Assembly (NCBI RefSeq): GCF_000372525.1
Contig: NZ_AQUR01000094.1
Location: 81,693-145,692 of the forward strand
DNA from: Cupriavidus neocaledonicus
GTDB taxonomy: Bacteria; Pseudomonadota; Gammaproteobacteria; Burkholderiales; Burkholderiaceae
Direction of reading: 5' to 3'
DNA length: 64,000 nucleotides
Below, one piece after another: positions 42,402-51,778 of the stretch. A model generated the notes under the pieces. That model did not search any database. It was not told the origin of the DNA and saw nothing but the letters and a program-made list of their open reading frames with translations. The translations under genes and the position numbers were made by a program. How positions within the stretch are numbered: the first letter of the stretch is position 1; each line of letters opens with the position of its first letter.

Positions 42402-42810
42402 GGCGCCTCCTTCCCGCATACGTGGCCACTTCCCATTGGTATAGCCCATCGCGCCCGGGCGGCGCCCGATGCCGGAACGCCGCAATGCCACTGCGTACCC
42501 GTTTCTGCGTGGCCGCCAGGCCGGCCCCGGACACCGCGGCGGCTCTGCGCGGCCCTGCCCGCCTTGCGAGGTCTATTTCCCGTGTAACGTCACATTACCT
42601 TCGCAGTGGTGCCCGCGCGCTGCTCGCCGGGCCCGCCGCGTCGCCCGCGAAGCCTTGCGTGGCAAGGGTTTCGGGCTGGGGCTGCGGGCGCCACGGCAGC
42701 GCGCTCGTGCCGTCGCCCCATGTGAGACAGGCTTACAAGTGCAAGCGCGCAGCGCGGCGGCCGGCCGCTACATTGAAGCCGTGTCCAACGCGATCCCGCC
42801 AGGAGCCAAG
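42402..42810. other. Intergenic region upstream of two small exported proteins
   Basis: 409 bp without a credible gene. Contains a minus-strand copy of the 18-bp motif (42493-42510), an inverted repeat CCTTGC-GTG-GCAAGG (42653-42667) and an AT-richer TGTAACGTCACATTACC stretch near 42582-42600 that could be a response-regulator site. Confidence 0.45.
42493..42510 (-). repeat. 18-bp dispersed motif, minus-strand copy
   Basis: Plus-strand reading gcgtacccgtttctgcgt; the complement acgcagaaacgggtacgc is identical to copies 1 and 3. Confidence 0.75.
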
Positions 42811-42927
42811 ATGAAGCGAGCCCTGTCCCTGGTGGTGCTGCTGTCCACCACCGCCGCACTGCTTTCCGCCTGCATCGTGGTGCCCCCGCGCGGCGGCGCG
42901 CCGCGCCACCACCATCATCCCTATTGA
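42811..42927 (+). CDS. Very small lipoprotein, 38 aa
   Basis: Signal sequence MKRALSLVVLLSTTAALLSAC with a good lipobox (LSAC), leaving a mature peptide of about 18 residues that ends in a His cluster (RHHHHPY). AGGAG precedes the ATG. It is followed after 28 bp by a YXWGXW-repeat protein. The His-rich tail suggests metal binding, by inference. Confidence 0.75.
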   Translation: MKRALSLVVLLSTTAALLSACIVVPPRGGAPRHHHHPY

Positions 42928-42955
42928 TTCCACCACCGCCCAGAGGAGCCATCCC

Positions 42956-43273
42956 ATGAAACGCCAACTCCTGCTTGCTGCAGCCGTCCTTGCCACGGGC
43001 GGCGCCTTCGGCCTGACCGCTCCCGCCGAAGCCCACCAGGCGCCGGTCGCCCGCGGCTACGGCCATGCGCCGCCGCCGCCGCGCTACGAACCGCACCCGG
43101 CTGCGCGCCGCGGCCAGGTCTGGGTGCCGGGCCACTGGGAAGCCCGCGGCGCAGACTACGCCTGGCGCGGCGGCTACTGGCAGCCGCAGCGTGTCGGCTA
43201 CCGCTATGTCCCCGAGCGCTGGGTACGCGGCCCGCACGGCTGGGTCATGCGCCCGGGTCGCTGGGTACGCTGA
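42956..43273 (+). CDS. YXWGXW-repeat exported protein
   Basis: 105 aa. The signal peptide ends PAEAH. Repeats WVPGHWEARGADYAWRGGYW, VGYRYVPERW and WVMRPGRW are characteristic of YXWGXW-type envelope proteins. The function is unknown. AGAGGAGC lies before the ATG. Probably co-transcribed with the small lipoprotein upstream. Confidence 0.88.
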   Translation: MKRQLLLAAAVLATGGAFGLTAPAEAHQAPVARGYGHAPPPPRYEPHPAARRGQVWVPGHWEARGADYAWRGGYWQPQRVGYRYVPERWVRGPHGWVMRPGRWVR

Positions 43274-43995
43274 GGCGGACGGCCGGCGTCACCCTCCCGC
43301 AGCGGGCCTGCCCCCCACCGATGGGTGGTGGCAAGCCCGGCGCGGACGGTGGCGCCGGCGCCGCAGCGTTCATCCATGGTGGTAACCACGCCTCATCCAG
43401 AAGCACTAGACCATGTGCGCGACGTGCCGGCAAATCTGCCGAATTGATTTCGCAACCCGCATTTCCGGGGCGCGTTTCATAATTGGAGCAGCGCTGCCGA
43501 CGATGCATTTCGGACACCCCTCAAGAGGGTTATAAAATCGTCATATCCGGTCGAAGATAATAGAATCTGTTTCAGATTTGCAACCAATTAAATTCTGTAT
43601 GTCACATCGATGAAACCACCGGGAACCGCGCCAGCGCGGCGTTTGCGGAACCTGGCAGAGGTAAATACGATATATTTGAAAGGATTATGAAGCTCCTTTC
43701 ATTCCCTCCTTCATTCCACCCCGTACCCCCTTGCTTGCATTCCCCTCCCCCACCCCATAAGATGAATTCCAACTGATTTAGGAGTAAGCATCACCCGGGT
43801 TCGGGTTCGGGGTCATCCTTCCAGTCATGGGCAAGTTCCAGCCACAACAACGGAGCCGTCCGGCATGGAAGCATGGGGGTCAGCCACAGAGCCAGCCACC
43901 AGTCACCAGCTACCGAGGTGACGGCGGTCCTGTCACGTCTTCCATACGCAAAGTGCCCCGCAGTCCGCCCCCGGGTAAAACGGGGAGTGAAGTCC
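43274..43995. promoter_or_regulatory. AT-rich control region of the exopolysaccharide cluster
   Basis: 722 bp. From about 43430 to 43790 the DNA is clearly AT-richer than anywhere else in the window. It contains a -10-like TATAAA near 43533-43540, a GATAAT/TAGAAT pair near 43555-43566, a perfect inverted repeat AATCTG-TTT-CAGATT (43564-43578) and a pyrimidine-rich tract (43690-43755). A 29-codon frame MKLLSFPPS... (43687-43776) after AAAGGA may be a leader peptide or chance. Confidence 0.55.
43564..43578. promoter_or_regulatory. Inverted repeat AATCTG-TTT-CAGATT, candidate operator
   Basis: Perfect 6-bp arms with a 3-bp spacer, overlapping promoter-like -10 sequences upstream of the LuxR-type regulator gene. 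Confidence 0.45.
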
Positions 43996-44976
43996 ATGAA
44001 CGCGTTGCTGATAGAGGAGCATCCGCTGCTCCGGCTCGGGCTATTGCAGATGCTCGAGAACATCCAGGAATCCGCGCAGGTGGCGGCCATTGCACCCGCG
44101 GACATCACCAGGCTGGACGCCCGACACCAGAACGCAGACCTGCTCGTCTTCGGCATGCCCGCCGACCCGGCACCGGGCTGGGTGCTGCTGGAACAGGCCC
44201 GGCAGACGCTTGCGCCGCAACGCATCCTGATCCTGGCCGACACCCTGCCCTTGCACGTGCCCACCGCGGATAGCGCGCGCGGCATCTGCGGCTGCCTGCC
44301 CAAGTCCGCCTCGCTGGCGGTGATCGAGGCGGCCATCCGCATGGCCGTGTCGGGCGTGCAGGGGCTGCTGTTCGCGGCCGAGACCGGCACCCTGCCCTCG
44401 GCATCGCGTTCGGCGATGCCCGCCACGCAGTCTCTCGCCTCGGCTGCGCCGCTGCCGCTCAGCGCCGCGCATCCGGCCCAAACGCCGGGGGAGCAGCTGG
44501 CGCTGGCGTCCTGCGCCAGCACCCCGCGCGCCGCCCTGCGTACCACCGTGGCGCTGCGCGACCTGACCGAGCTGCGGCCCGGCCAGCCGCTGTCCGCGCC
44601 AGCCCCGGCGGCGGTCTCGCCCACGCCCGCTGCCATGCCGCTGACCGAGGAAGAACCTGGCTACGACGAGGCTGAGATGCTGAAGATCACGCCGCGCCAG
44701 TACGAGGTGCTGGTGCTGCTGGCGCGCGGCTACCCGATCAAGACCGTCAGCCGCATGCTCAACATCTCGGTGGCGACTGTGAAGAGCCACGCCTGCACGC
44801 TGTACCAGCGGCTCAAGGTGCGCAACAAGGGCGAGGCGGTCTACGCCGCCCTGCAGCGCGGCGCCACGCTGGAATGGGTCAGCGGCGACGAACGCATCAC
44901 GCGCGAAACCAATGGCGCCGGGGTGGCGCCAAGGCGCAACGAACCGCCGTGCCAGGCGGTCAGGCCGGCGGTCTGA
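43996..44976 (+). CDS. LuxR-type regulator with degenerate receiver domain
   Basis: 326 aa. N-terminal receiver-like domain (MNALLIEEHPLLRLGLLQMLENIQ) keeps acidic residues (Glu7, Glu8) and a Lys (CLPKSAS), but the phosphoacceptor region reads DLLVFGMP, without the Asp expected in DLxLxDxxMP. An Ala/Pro-rich linker (about 130-225) follows, then a LuxR HTH ITPRQYEVLVLLARGYPIKTVSRMLNISVATVKSHACTLYQRL. It heads the polysaccharide cluster and is its likely activator. Start at 43996 after GGGGAG. The missing Asp suggests phosphorylation-independent control. Confidence 0.88.
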   Translation: MNALLIEEHPLLRLGLLQMLENIQESAQVAAIAPADITRLDARHQNADLLVFGMPADPAPGWVLLEQARQTLAPQRILILADTLPLHVPTADSARGICGCLPKSASLAVIEAAIRMAVSGVQGLLFAAETGTLPSASRSAMPATQSLASAAPLPLSAAHPAQTPGEQLALASCASTPRAALRTTVALRDLTELRPGQPLSAPAPAAVSPTPAAMPLTEEEPGYDEAEMLKITPRQYEVLVLLARGYPIKTVSRMLNISVATVKSHACTLYQRLKVRNKGEAVYAALQRGATLEWVSGDERITRETNGAGVAPRRNEPPCQAVRPAV

Positions 44977-45062
44977 ATGCCTGCCTGAGGGTTTTGCCGC
45001 GCGCCGCGCCCGCACAGACGGGCCGGCGCCAAGCCGGCGTTTGCCGGACGGGAGGGGTCATC

Positions 45063-46061
45063 ATGCAAGCCAGCACGTTCTTGCCCAGCTTTTCCGTGTG
45101 CGTCAGCACGCGCGATCATCCGGACGGCCTGCGCCGGACCTTGCAATCGATCGCGGCCTCGACCATGCCGCCGCACCAGCTGCTGGTCTGCGACGACAGC
45201 AGCCACGACGCCACGCGCGCGCTGATGCGCGACGCCTACCCCGACATCCCCTGCCTCGACGGGCCGCGGCGCGGCGCCGCCGCCAGCCGCAACCGCCTGC
45301 TGCGCGCGGCCACCGGCTCGCATGTGCTGTTTCTCGACGACCACGCCACGCTGGGGCCGACCTTCCTGCAGCAGATGGGCGAGCGCCTCGCCGACGACTT
45401 CATCTACCGGGTCGCCGCGGGGGGCAACGCCGACGCGCTGGTGCTGACCGGCACGGCGATGTACGCGGGCCAATGCCTGCGGCCGCAGCGCGAGAATTTC
45501 CTCGGGCTGCCGTCGCGCCAGCCGCCACGCCGCGCCGCGCGGCGGCGGCCGCTGTGCGCGGTGGTGCTGTCCAGCACGGTGTTCCCGCGCGCGCTGCTGG
45601 AGCGGCTGCCGTTCGACGAGTGCCTCGATGCCGACTACGACGTCGCCGACGTGGCCGGACGCGCCGTCTATGGCTGTGGCTGCCACATCGAGCTGATTCC
45701 CAGCGCGGTCAATCGGCTCGATGGAGAGCGGCCGCCGCCATGCGCCGGCAGCCCGGCCGCCGATGCCGCGCGCATGGTCACCATGCTGCACCGCTACGGC
45801 CGCAGCCAGCACCGCCAAGACAAGGCGGCGCTGTTCCTGATGCTGGCGCTGCCGCATAACCTCGGGCAGCACCTGCATCGCAGCGGCTGGCGCGGCGTGG
45901 CGCCATTCTGGGCCACTACGCGCCTGCTGTGGCAGCACTTGCGGCTTGCGCCCGGCCATGACGCCGCACGGAACGCACCCGCAGCGAGGTCACGACACCG
46001 ATGCCGCGCACCTGATCCGTGGCGCAGCGCCCACACGGCCGGGTGCCGTTGTGTGGGGTAG
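45063..46061 (+). CDS. Glycosyltransferase family 2 protein
   Basis: 332 aa. GT-A fold opening SFSVCVSTRDHPDGLRRTLQSIAASTMPPHQLLVCDDSSHD, with metal-binding LDDHATLG and a DADYDVADVAGRA segment in the position of the acceptor-side motif. The C-terminal 30 residues are Arg/His-rich and may be a read-through of a shorter gene. GGGAGGGG precedes the ATG. Probably adds a sugar to the repeat unit of the polysaccharide made by this cluster. Confidence 0.82.
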   Translation: MQASTFLPSFSVCVSTRDHPDGLRRTLQSIAASTMPPHQLLVCDDSSHDATRALMRDAYPDIPCLDGPRRGAAASRNRLLRAATGSHVLFLDDHATLGPTFLQQMGERLADDFIYRVAAGGNADALVLTGTAMYAGQCLRPQRENFLGLPSRQPPRRAARRRPLCAVVLSSTVFPRALLERLPFDECLDADYDVADVAGRAVYGCGCHIELIPSAVNRLDGERPPPCAGSPAADAARMVTMLHRYGRSQHRQDKAALFLMLALPHNLGQHLHRSGWRGVAPFWATTRLLWQHLRLAPGHDAARNAPAARSRHRCRAPDPWRSAHTAGCRCVG

Positions 46062-46122
46062 CAGACGGTGCGGCGCCGCAGCACAGCGCTACAGTCGCCC
46101 CACTTGCTAACGGATCAGAGCC

Positions 46123-47331
46123 ATGGGCGCAAACGAGCTGGACACACTCGGTCATATCACCGCCACCGGACCGGAGCGGGCCACGCCACGCGGGCGCAAT
46201 GGCATCCGGCGGGCGCTGATCACCGGCATCACCGGGCAGGACGGTTCCTACCTGTGCGAACTGCTGCTGGGCAAGGGCTATGAAGTCCACGGCATCAAGC
46301 GGCGCAGCTCGCTGTTCAACACCGAGCGCATCGACCACCTGTACCAGGACCCGCAGGCGCAGGAGCGCCGGCTGATCCTGCACCACGGCGACATGACCGA
46401 CACCGCCAGCCTGGTGCGCGTGGTGCAGCAGTCGCAGCCGGACGAGATCTACAACCTCGCCGCGCAGAGCCACGTGCAGGTCTCGTTCGAAGAGCCCGAA
46501 TACACCGCCAACACCGACGCCATCGGCACGCTGCGCCTGCTGGAGGCGATCCGCATTCTGGGCATGGAAAAGCTCACGCGCTTCTACCAGGCCTCCACCT
46601 CAGAACTCTACGGGCTGGTGCAGGAGATTCCGCAGAAGGAAACCACGCCGTTCTATCCGCGCAGCCCGTATGCCGCCGCCAAGCTCTACGCCTACTGGAT
46701 CACGGTGAACTACCGCGAGGCCTATGGCATGTACGCCTGCAACGGCATCCTGTTCAACCACGAAAGCCCGGTGCGCGGCGAGACCTTCGTCACCCGCAAG
46801 ATCACGCGCGCGATCGCGCGCATCGCGCTGGGCCTGCAGGAAACGCTGTACCTGGGCAACCTGTCGGCGCTGCGCGACTGGGGCCATGCGCGCGACTACG
46901 TCGAGATGCAGTGGCTGATGCTGCAGCAGCCCGCGGCCGAGGACTTCGTCATCGCCAGCGGCGAGCAGCACAGCGTGCGCGAGTTCGTGCAGCGCGCGGC
47001 GCGCGAGCTCGGCATCACCATCACCTTCCATGGCAGCGGCGTCGACGAGGTCGGCATCGTCGAGCATGTCGATCCGCCCGCGCGCGGCGGCATCGCGCCG
47101 GCGTGCAAGCCCGGCGAGATCGTGGTGCGGGTCGATCGGCGCTACTTCCGTCCGACCGAGGTCGAAACGCTGCTCGGCGATGCCAGCCGTGCGCGCGAGC
47201 GACTGGGCTGGAGCCCGCGCATCGGCTTTGCCGAACTGGTGCGGGAAATGATCGAGGCCGACTACGCCGCGGCGCGCCGCGACGCGCTGGTCAGGCTGGC
47301 CGGCTTCCAGGCCTTCAACCATCTTGAGTAG
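46123..47331 (+). CDS. gmd: GDP-mannose 4,6-dehydratase
   Basis: 402 aa. Converts GDP-mannose to GDP-4-keto-6-deoxymannose. NADP motif [33 protein letters not shown], catalytic Thr/Ser-Glu in QASTSELYG, Tyr and Lys in [15 protein letters not shown], and [18 protein letters not shown] are all diagnostic. The N-terminus is about 25 residues longer than usual; a later start is possible but no better codon is evident. With fcl it makes GDP-L-fucose. Confidence 0.96.
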   Translation: MGANELDTLGHITATGPERATPRGRNGIRRALITGITGQDGSYLCELLLGKGYEVHGIKRRSSLFNTERIDHLYQDPQAQERRLILHHGDMTDTASLVRVVQQSQPDEIYNLAAQSHVQVSFEEPEYTANTDAIGTLRLLEAIRILGMEKLTRFYQASTSELYGLVQEIPQKETTPFYPRSPYAAAKLYAYWITVNYREAYGMYACNGILFNHESPVRGETFVTRKITRAIARIALGLQETLYLGNLSALRDWGHARDYVEMQWLMLQQPAAEDFVIASGEQHSVREFVQRAARELGITITFHGSGVDEVGIVEHVDPPARGGIAPACKPGEIVVRVDRRYFRPTEVETLLGDASRARERLGWSPRIGFAELVREMIEADYAAARRDALVRLAGFQAFNHLE

Positions 47332-47359
47332 CCGCTGGCACGGCCACCGCGAGGATCCC

Positions 47360-48352
47360 ATGAACCAGGCCCTGGCAGAGCGCCCGCGCATCTTTGTCGC
47401 CGGACACCGCGGCATGGTCGGCTCGGCCATCGAGCGCGCGCTGCGCGCGCAGGGCGGCGCCGAGATCGTGACGCGCCCGCACGCCGAGCTTGACCTGTGC
47501 GACCAGCCGCAGGTGCAGGCGTTCTTCGCCAGCCAGCGCATCGACGCGGTCTACCTGGCCGCAGCGCGGGTCGGCGGCATCCATGCCAACAACACCTACC
47601 CCGCCGAATTTATCCACCAGAACCTCGCCATCGCCACCAACGTGATCCATGCCGCCTGGCAGGCCGGCGTGCGACGGTTGCTGTTTCTGGGATCGAGCTG
47701 CATCTACCCGCGCCTGGCGCCGCAGCCGATCCGCGAAGCGTCGCTGCTGACCGGTGCGCTGGAGCCGACCAACGCGCCCTACGCCATCGCCAAGATTGCC
47801 GGCATCATGCTGTGCGACAGCTACAACCGCCAGTACGGCACCGATTTCCGCTGCGTGATGCCGACCAACCTCTATGGGCCCGGCGACAACTACCACCCCG
47901 ACAACAGCCACGTGATACCGGGACTGGTGCGCCGCTTCCACGACGCCCGCCTGGCCGGCAGCGCGCGCGTGTCGGTGTGGGGCACCGGCAAGCCCTTGCG
48001 CGAATTCCTGCACGCCGACGACCTGGCACGCGCCTGCCTGCATGTGATGGCGCTGTCCGCACCGGCCTACCGCGAGGCCGCGCCCGCGGGCTTCCTCAAC
48101 GTCGGCAGCGACGACGAGGTCTCGATCGGCGCGCTGGCGGCACTGGTGGCGCAGGTCACCGGCTATCGCGGCACCATTGCTTTCGAAGCCGACAAGCCCG
48201 ATGGCACGCCGCGCAAGCGGCTCGACAGCAGCGCCATCATGCGCACCGGCTGGCGCCCGCGCATTGCCCTGCGCGACGGCCTGCGCGGCGTCTACGAAGA
48301 GGCCTGCCGCACCGGCACCTTGCCCGGCGGCATCGCGGCCGCACTGGCCTGA
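47360..48352 (+). CDS. fcl: GDP-L-fucose synthase
   Basis: 330 aa epimerase/reductase. [15 protein letters not shown] (NADP binding), [42 protein letters not shown] (catalytic Tyr/Lys) and [18 protein letters not shown] are the family hallmarks. The start at 47360 follows GAGG. Product GDP-L-fucose is the donor for the WcaI-like transferase just downstream. Confidence 0.96.
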   Translation: MNQALAERPRIFVAGHRGMVGSAIERALRAQGGAEIVTRPHAELDLCDQPQVQAFFASQRIDAVYLAAARVGGIHANNTYPAEFIHQNLAIATNVIHAAWQAGVRRLLFLGSSCIYPRLAPQPIREASLLTGALEPTNAPYAIAKIAGIMLCDSYNRQYGTDFRCVMPTNLYGPGDNYHPDNSHVIPGLVRRFHDARLAGSARVSVWGTGKPLREFLHADDLARACLHVMALSAPAYREAAPAGFLNVGSDDEVSIGALAALVAQVTGYRGTIAFEADKPDGTPRKRLDSSAIMRTGWRPRIALRDGLRGVYEEACRTGTLPGGIAAALA

Positions 48353-48374
48353 CCCCGACGCGCGCGCAGCGGCC

Positions 48375-49625
48375 ATGAAGATCCTGATCTACTGCCAGAA
48401 CTACGCGCCCGAACTGACCGGCATCGGCAAATACACCGGCGAGCAGGCGCAATGGCTGGCCGCGCGCGGGCACGAGGTGCGCGTGATCTGCGCCCCGCCG
48501 TACTACCCCGCATGGCGCGTCAGCGCGGGCTACAGCGCCTGGCGCTATGCCCGCGAGACGCACGACGGCGTGACGGTCTACCGCGCACCGGTGTGGGTGC
48601 CGCGCAGGCCGTCGGGACTGCTGCGCATCCTGCACCTGATGAGCTTTGCGCTGAGCAGCGTGCCCTGCCTGGCGGCACAGCTGCGCTGGCGCCCCGACGT
48701 AATCTTCGCGGTCGAGCCCACGCTGATGTGCAGCCCTGCGGCGCTGCTGCTGGGCAGCTGCACGCGCGCCCGCACCTGGCTGCACGTGCAGGACCTGGAG
48801 GTCGATGCCGCGTTCGCGCTGGGGGTGCTGCGCCATCCGCTGCTGCGCCGCCTGGCCACGCGCATGGAGCGCGCGCTGACCACGCGCTACCAGCGCGTCT
48901 CGACCATCTCGCAGGCCATGGCGGACGCGCTGCGCGCCAAGGGCGTCAGCCCCGCACGGCTGAAGCTGCTGCCCAACTGGGCCGACCTGCACGAGGCCCC
49001 GGCCGACGCGGCGCTGGCGTTCCGGCACGGCCTGGGCATTGCCGCCGATGCGGTGATCGCGCTGTATGCCGGCAACATGGGCAACAAGCAGGGCCTGGAA
49101 GTGCTGGCCGAAGCCGCGCAGGCGCTGCAGGGCCACCCGCGCCTGCACATGGTGCTGTGCGGCGACGGCAGCGGCCGCGCCGCGCTGCAGGCGCGCTGCG
49201 CCGGCCTGGCACGCGTGCATTTCCTGCCGCTGCAGCCGCCGGCGCAGTTCCACGCAATGATGGCGGCCGCCGACATGCACCTGCTGCCGCAACGCGCCGA
49301 TGCCGCTGACCTGGTGATGCCGTCCAAGCTCACCGGCATGCTGGCGAGCCGGCGCGCGGTCATTGCCACCGCGCAGCCGGATACCGAACTGGGACGCCTG
49401 GTCGCACGCGTGGGCGTGCTGGTGCCCCCCGGCGACGCCAGCGCGCTGGCGCACGCCATTGCCACCCTTGCCTGCCAGCCGCAGCGGCGCGCCATGCATG
49501 CCGCCGCCGGCCGTGCCTGGGCCGAAGCCCATCTGGGCCGCGACGCGGTGCTGGCGCAACTGGAATCTGCACTGCAGGCGCTGGTAGCGCCGCCTGCAGC
49601 GCAAGATGCCTCTGCGGTCGCCTGA
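48375..49625 (+). CDS. wcaI: WcaI-family glycosyltransferase (probable fucosyltransferase)
   Basis: 416 aa GT-B enzyme. The opening MKILIYCQNYAPELTGIGKYTGEQAQWLAARGHEVRVICAPPYYPAW is the WcaI signature, with LPNWADLHEA, LYAGNMGNKQGLEVL and LMLPSK-type closing motif LVMPSKLTGMLASRRAVIA. It follows gmd and fcl directly, so GDP-fucose transfer to the lipid-linked repeat unit is likely, as in colanic acid synthesis. Confidence 0.9.
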   Translation: MKILIYCQNYAPELTGIGKYTGEQAQWLAARGHEVRVICAPPYYPAWRVSAGYSAWRYARETHDGVTVYRAPVWVPRRPSGLLRILHLMSFALSSVPCLAAQLRWRPDVIFAVEPTLMCSPAALLLGSCTRARTWLHVQDLEVDAAFALGVLRHPLLRRLATRMERALTTRYQRVSTISQAMADALRAKGVSPARLKLLPNWADLHEAPADAALAFRHGLGIAADAVIALYAGNMGNKQGLEVLAEAAQALQGHPRLHMVLCGDGSGRAALQARCAGLARVHFLPLQPPAQFHAMMAAADMHLLPQRADAADLVMPSKLTGMLASRRAVIATAQPDTELGRLVARVGVLVPPGDASALAHAIATLACQPQRRAMHAAAGRAWAEAHLGRDAVLAQLESALQALVAPPAAQDASAVA

Positions 49626-49666
49626 GCGCAGGGGCGGCACACGCCATTCATCCGAGGGGACCCGTC

Positions 49667-50446
49667 ATGAGCCAAGACACCGCCACCACGCAAGCCGCGC
49701 TGGTGCAACGCCTGATGCAAACCATCAAACCACTGGTGCCCACCTGGGTGCGCATGTACTACCACGTGCGCCGGGAGCAGCAGCACGACGCGCGCTACGG
49801 GGCCAAGCCGCCGGGCGAAGTGTTCTCCGACGTCTACCACAGCAGCCTGTGGGGCCAGGCCGACGAGCCGGGCTTCTTCAGCGGCACGGGCTCGCGCGAC
49901 CTGCGCATCGTCGAGCCCTATGCCGACGCGGTCACCGCACTGCTGCGCGAGTTGCCGCACAAGCCCGACGTGGTCGACCTGGGCTGCGGCGACTTCCATG
50001 TCGGCAGCCGCATCCGCCCGGCCTGCGGGCGCTATGTGGCCTGCGACGTGGTGGCGCCGCTGATCGCGGCCAACCGCGCGCGCTACGCCCATCTCGACGT
50101 GGATTTCCGCTGCCTCGACATTGCCGGAGACGAGCTGCCCGCCGGCGACGTGGTGTTCCTGCGCCAGGTGCTGCAGCACCTGGACAACGGCCGCATCGCG
50201 CGCGTGCTGGCCAAGCTGCACCGCTACCAGATGCTGGTGCTGACCGAACACCTGCCGCTGGCGCCGGACTTTCCGCCCAATGCCAAGAAGCGGCTGGGGG
50301 CCTCGACGCGGCTGGCGCGCATGGTGCCGAGCGGCGTGGTGCTGACCGCGCCGCCGTTCAACCTGAAGCCGGTACACAGCCGCGTGCTGTGCGAAGTGCG
50401 CGAAGGCGCCGGCGTGATCCAGACCATCGCCTACACCCTGCGTTGA
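49667..50446 (+). CDS. Class I SAM-dependent methyltransferase
   Basis: 259 aa. SAM-binding motif VVDLGCGDFHVGSRI, followed by VACDVVAPLIAANRARY and the acidic CLDIAGDELPAGDVVFLRQVLQHL. It ends the rightward gmd-fcl-wcaI block. It could O-methylate a sugar of the polymer, by context. AGGGGACC precedes the ATG. Convergent with the next, leftward block. Confidence 0.87.
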   Translation: MSQDTATTQAALVQRLMQTIKPLVPTWVRMYYHVRREQQHDARYGAKPPGEVFSDVYHSSLWGQADEPGFFSGTGSRDLRIVEPYADAVTALLRELPHKPDVVDLGCGDFHVGSRIRPACGRYVACDVVAPLIAANRARYAHLDVDFRCLDIAGDELPAGDVVFLRQVLQHLDNGRIARVLAKLHRYQMLVLTEHLPLAPDFPPNAKKRLGASTRLARMVPSGVVLTAPPFNLKPVHSRVLCEVREGAGVIQTIAYTLR

Positions 50447-50493
50447 GCCGGGGTCGGTGCCGCGGCCCCCGCCTGGCCGGCTTGCCGCCGGCC

Positions 50494-51717
50494 TCAGCGG
50501 GCCGTGCCGGCCTCCGCCGTCGCGGCGGTCGAGGCCGGGGCCAGCGCGGCCAGGTAGATCGCCTCGTACTGGTCCAGCGCGCGTTCCGCGGAGAAATGCC
50601 GCACCCACGCCAGCGAGTCCGCCGCCAGCTGGTCGAGCCGGGCCTGCGGCCACGACAGCAGTTCCAGCAGCACGCCCACGTTGCGCCGGGCCCAGGCCTG
50701 GGCCTGGTCCGGCTCCATCGGCTCCATCAGCAGCGCCAACCCGCCGCCGATCTCCTGCATCGGCGCCCGCGCCGTGGTCAGCACCGGGATGCCGCACGCC
50801 ATGGCCTCGATCACGGGCCAGCCGAAGCCCTCTTCCAGGCTCGGGAACAGCAGCACCGCGGCGAGCGCATAGGCGGCGTGCACGGCCGCGGTGGACATGC
50901 CCTCCAGGAAGCGCACCCGGCCGCCCAGCCGCTCCGCGGCGGCGGCCAGCTCGCGCATGGCGGGGGTCGGCTCGGGGCCGATCATCCACAGCGGGCGCGG
51001 CGCCGCGGCGGCACCGCTGCCGCCCGCATTGCTGGCCTCGCAATAGGCCAGGTATAGCGCCAGCACGCCTTCGCGGTTCTTGTACCACTGGTTGCCGCCG
51101 ATATGGACCAGCATGCCCGGCTCGATCTCGTCGATGCCGGCCGCGCGCAGCCGGCGCATCGCGACATCGGGCGCGAGCGGGCGGAACGGGTAGTTGAGGC
51201 CGTTGTGCACCACCCGCACCCGCGGCCTGGGCCCTGGATGCAGGCGCAGCAGGTCGTGCGCGGTCTTCTCCGACACCGCGACAAAGTTCCGGCCCAGCGC
51301 GATGCCGCGCAGGATCAGCGCCTGGTAGAGGCGTCCGCTGGCCGACAGCTGGCGGCCGGGAAACTCGCCGGCGGCAGTGCGCTGCGCGATGAAGTCGTGG
51401 CAGTGGATCACATGCGGGCGGCGATGCAGCAGCCACATCCACATGCCCAGCGAATGGTCGGTCAGCACCGCCAGCGCGCCCGCGCCCTCGCGCCGCAGCC
51501 GCCACCATGCCCATGCCGGGAACAGCATGTACTGGTCGACATAGCCGAGCCACTTGCGCAGGCCCGGGCGCGTCGACAGCCGCACCAGCACGGCGGGCGG
51601 GGTCCACAACTGGGCCTCGTGACCGCGCTCGCGCATGCCCTCGACGATCATGGCCGCGAAGCGGTCCATGCTGTGGCTGCCGAAGAAGGCGGGATGACCG
51701 AACAGGATGAGCCTCAT
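50494..51717 (-). CDS. Glycosyltransferase family 4 (GT-B)
   Basis: 407 aa. N-terminal MRLILFGHPAFFGSHSMDRFAAMIVEGMRERGHEAQLWTPP and a C-terminal donor domain with HIGGNQWYKNREGVLALYLAY and PSLEEGFGWPVIEAMACGIPVLT (the conserved Glu-x7-Glu region). Last gene of the leftward five-gene block. Sugar specificity is unknown. Confidence 0.88.
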   Translation of the reverse strand: MRLILFGHPAFFGSHSMDRFAAMIVEGMRERGHEAQLWTPPAVLVRLSTRPGLRKWLGYVDQYMLFPAWAWWRLRREGAGALAVLTDHSLGMWMWLLHRRPHVIHCHDFIAQRTAAGEFPGRQLSASGRLYQALILRGIALGRNFVAVSEKTAHDLLRLHPGPRPRVRVVHNGLNYPFRPLAPDVAMRRLRAAGIDEIEPGMLVHIGGNQWYKNREGVLALYLAYCEASNAGGSGAAAAPRPLWMIGPEPTPAMRELAAAAERLGGRVRFLEGMSTAAVHAAYALAAVLLFPSLEEGFGWPVIEAMACGIPVLTTARAPMQEIGGGLALLMEPMEPDQAQAWARRNVGVLLELLSWPQARLDQLAADSLAWVRHFSAERALDQYEAIYLAALAPASTAATAEAGTAR

Positions 51718-51778
51718 ATTGCTTTTCTTCGCGGATCGATGGGGATGCCCGATGGGTTGCGTGGCCCGCGGCCGCCTG

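Noticed and set aside
43687..43776. 29-codon frame MKLLSFPPS... as a definite gene
   Set aside because: It has a passable ribosome site, but the frame is mostly a pyrimidine tract without conservation evidence; left as a possibility in the control-region entry.
48887..51607. Minus-strand frame of about 900 codons spanning the methyltransferase and two glycosyltransferase loci
   Set aside because: Covers genes on both strands; the apparent protein is Ala/Arg/Gly-rich without family sequence. The real minus-strand gene here is 50494-51717 in another frame.
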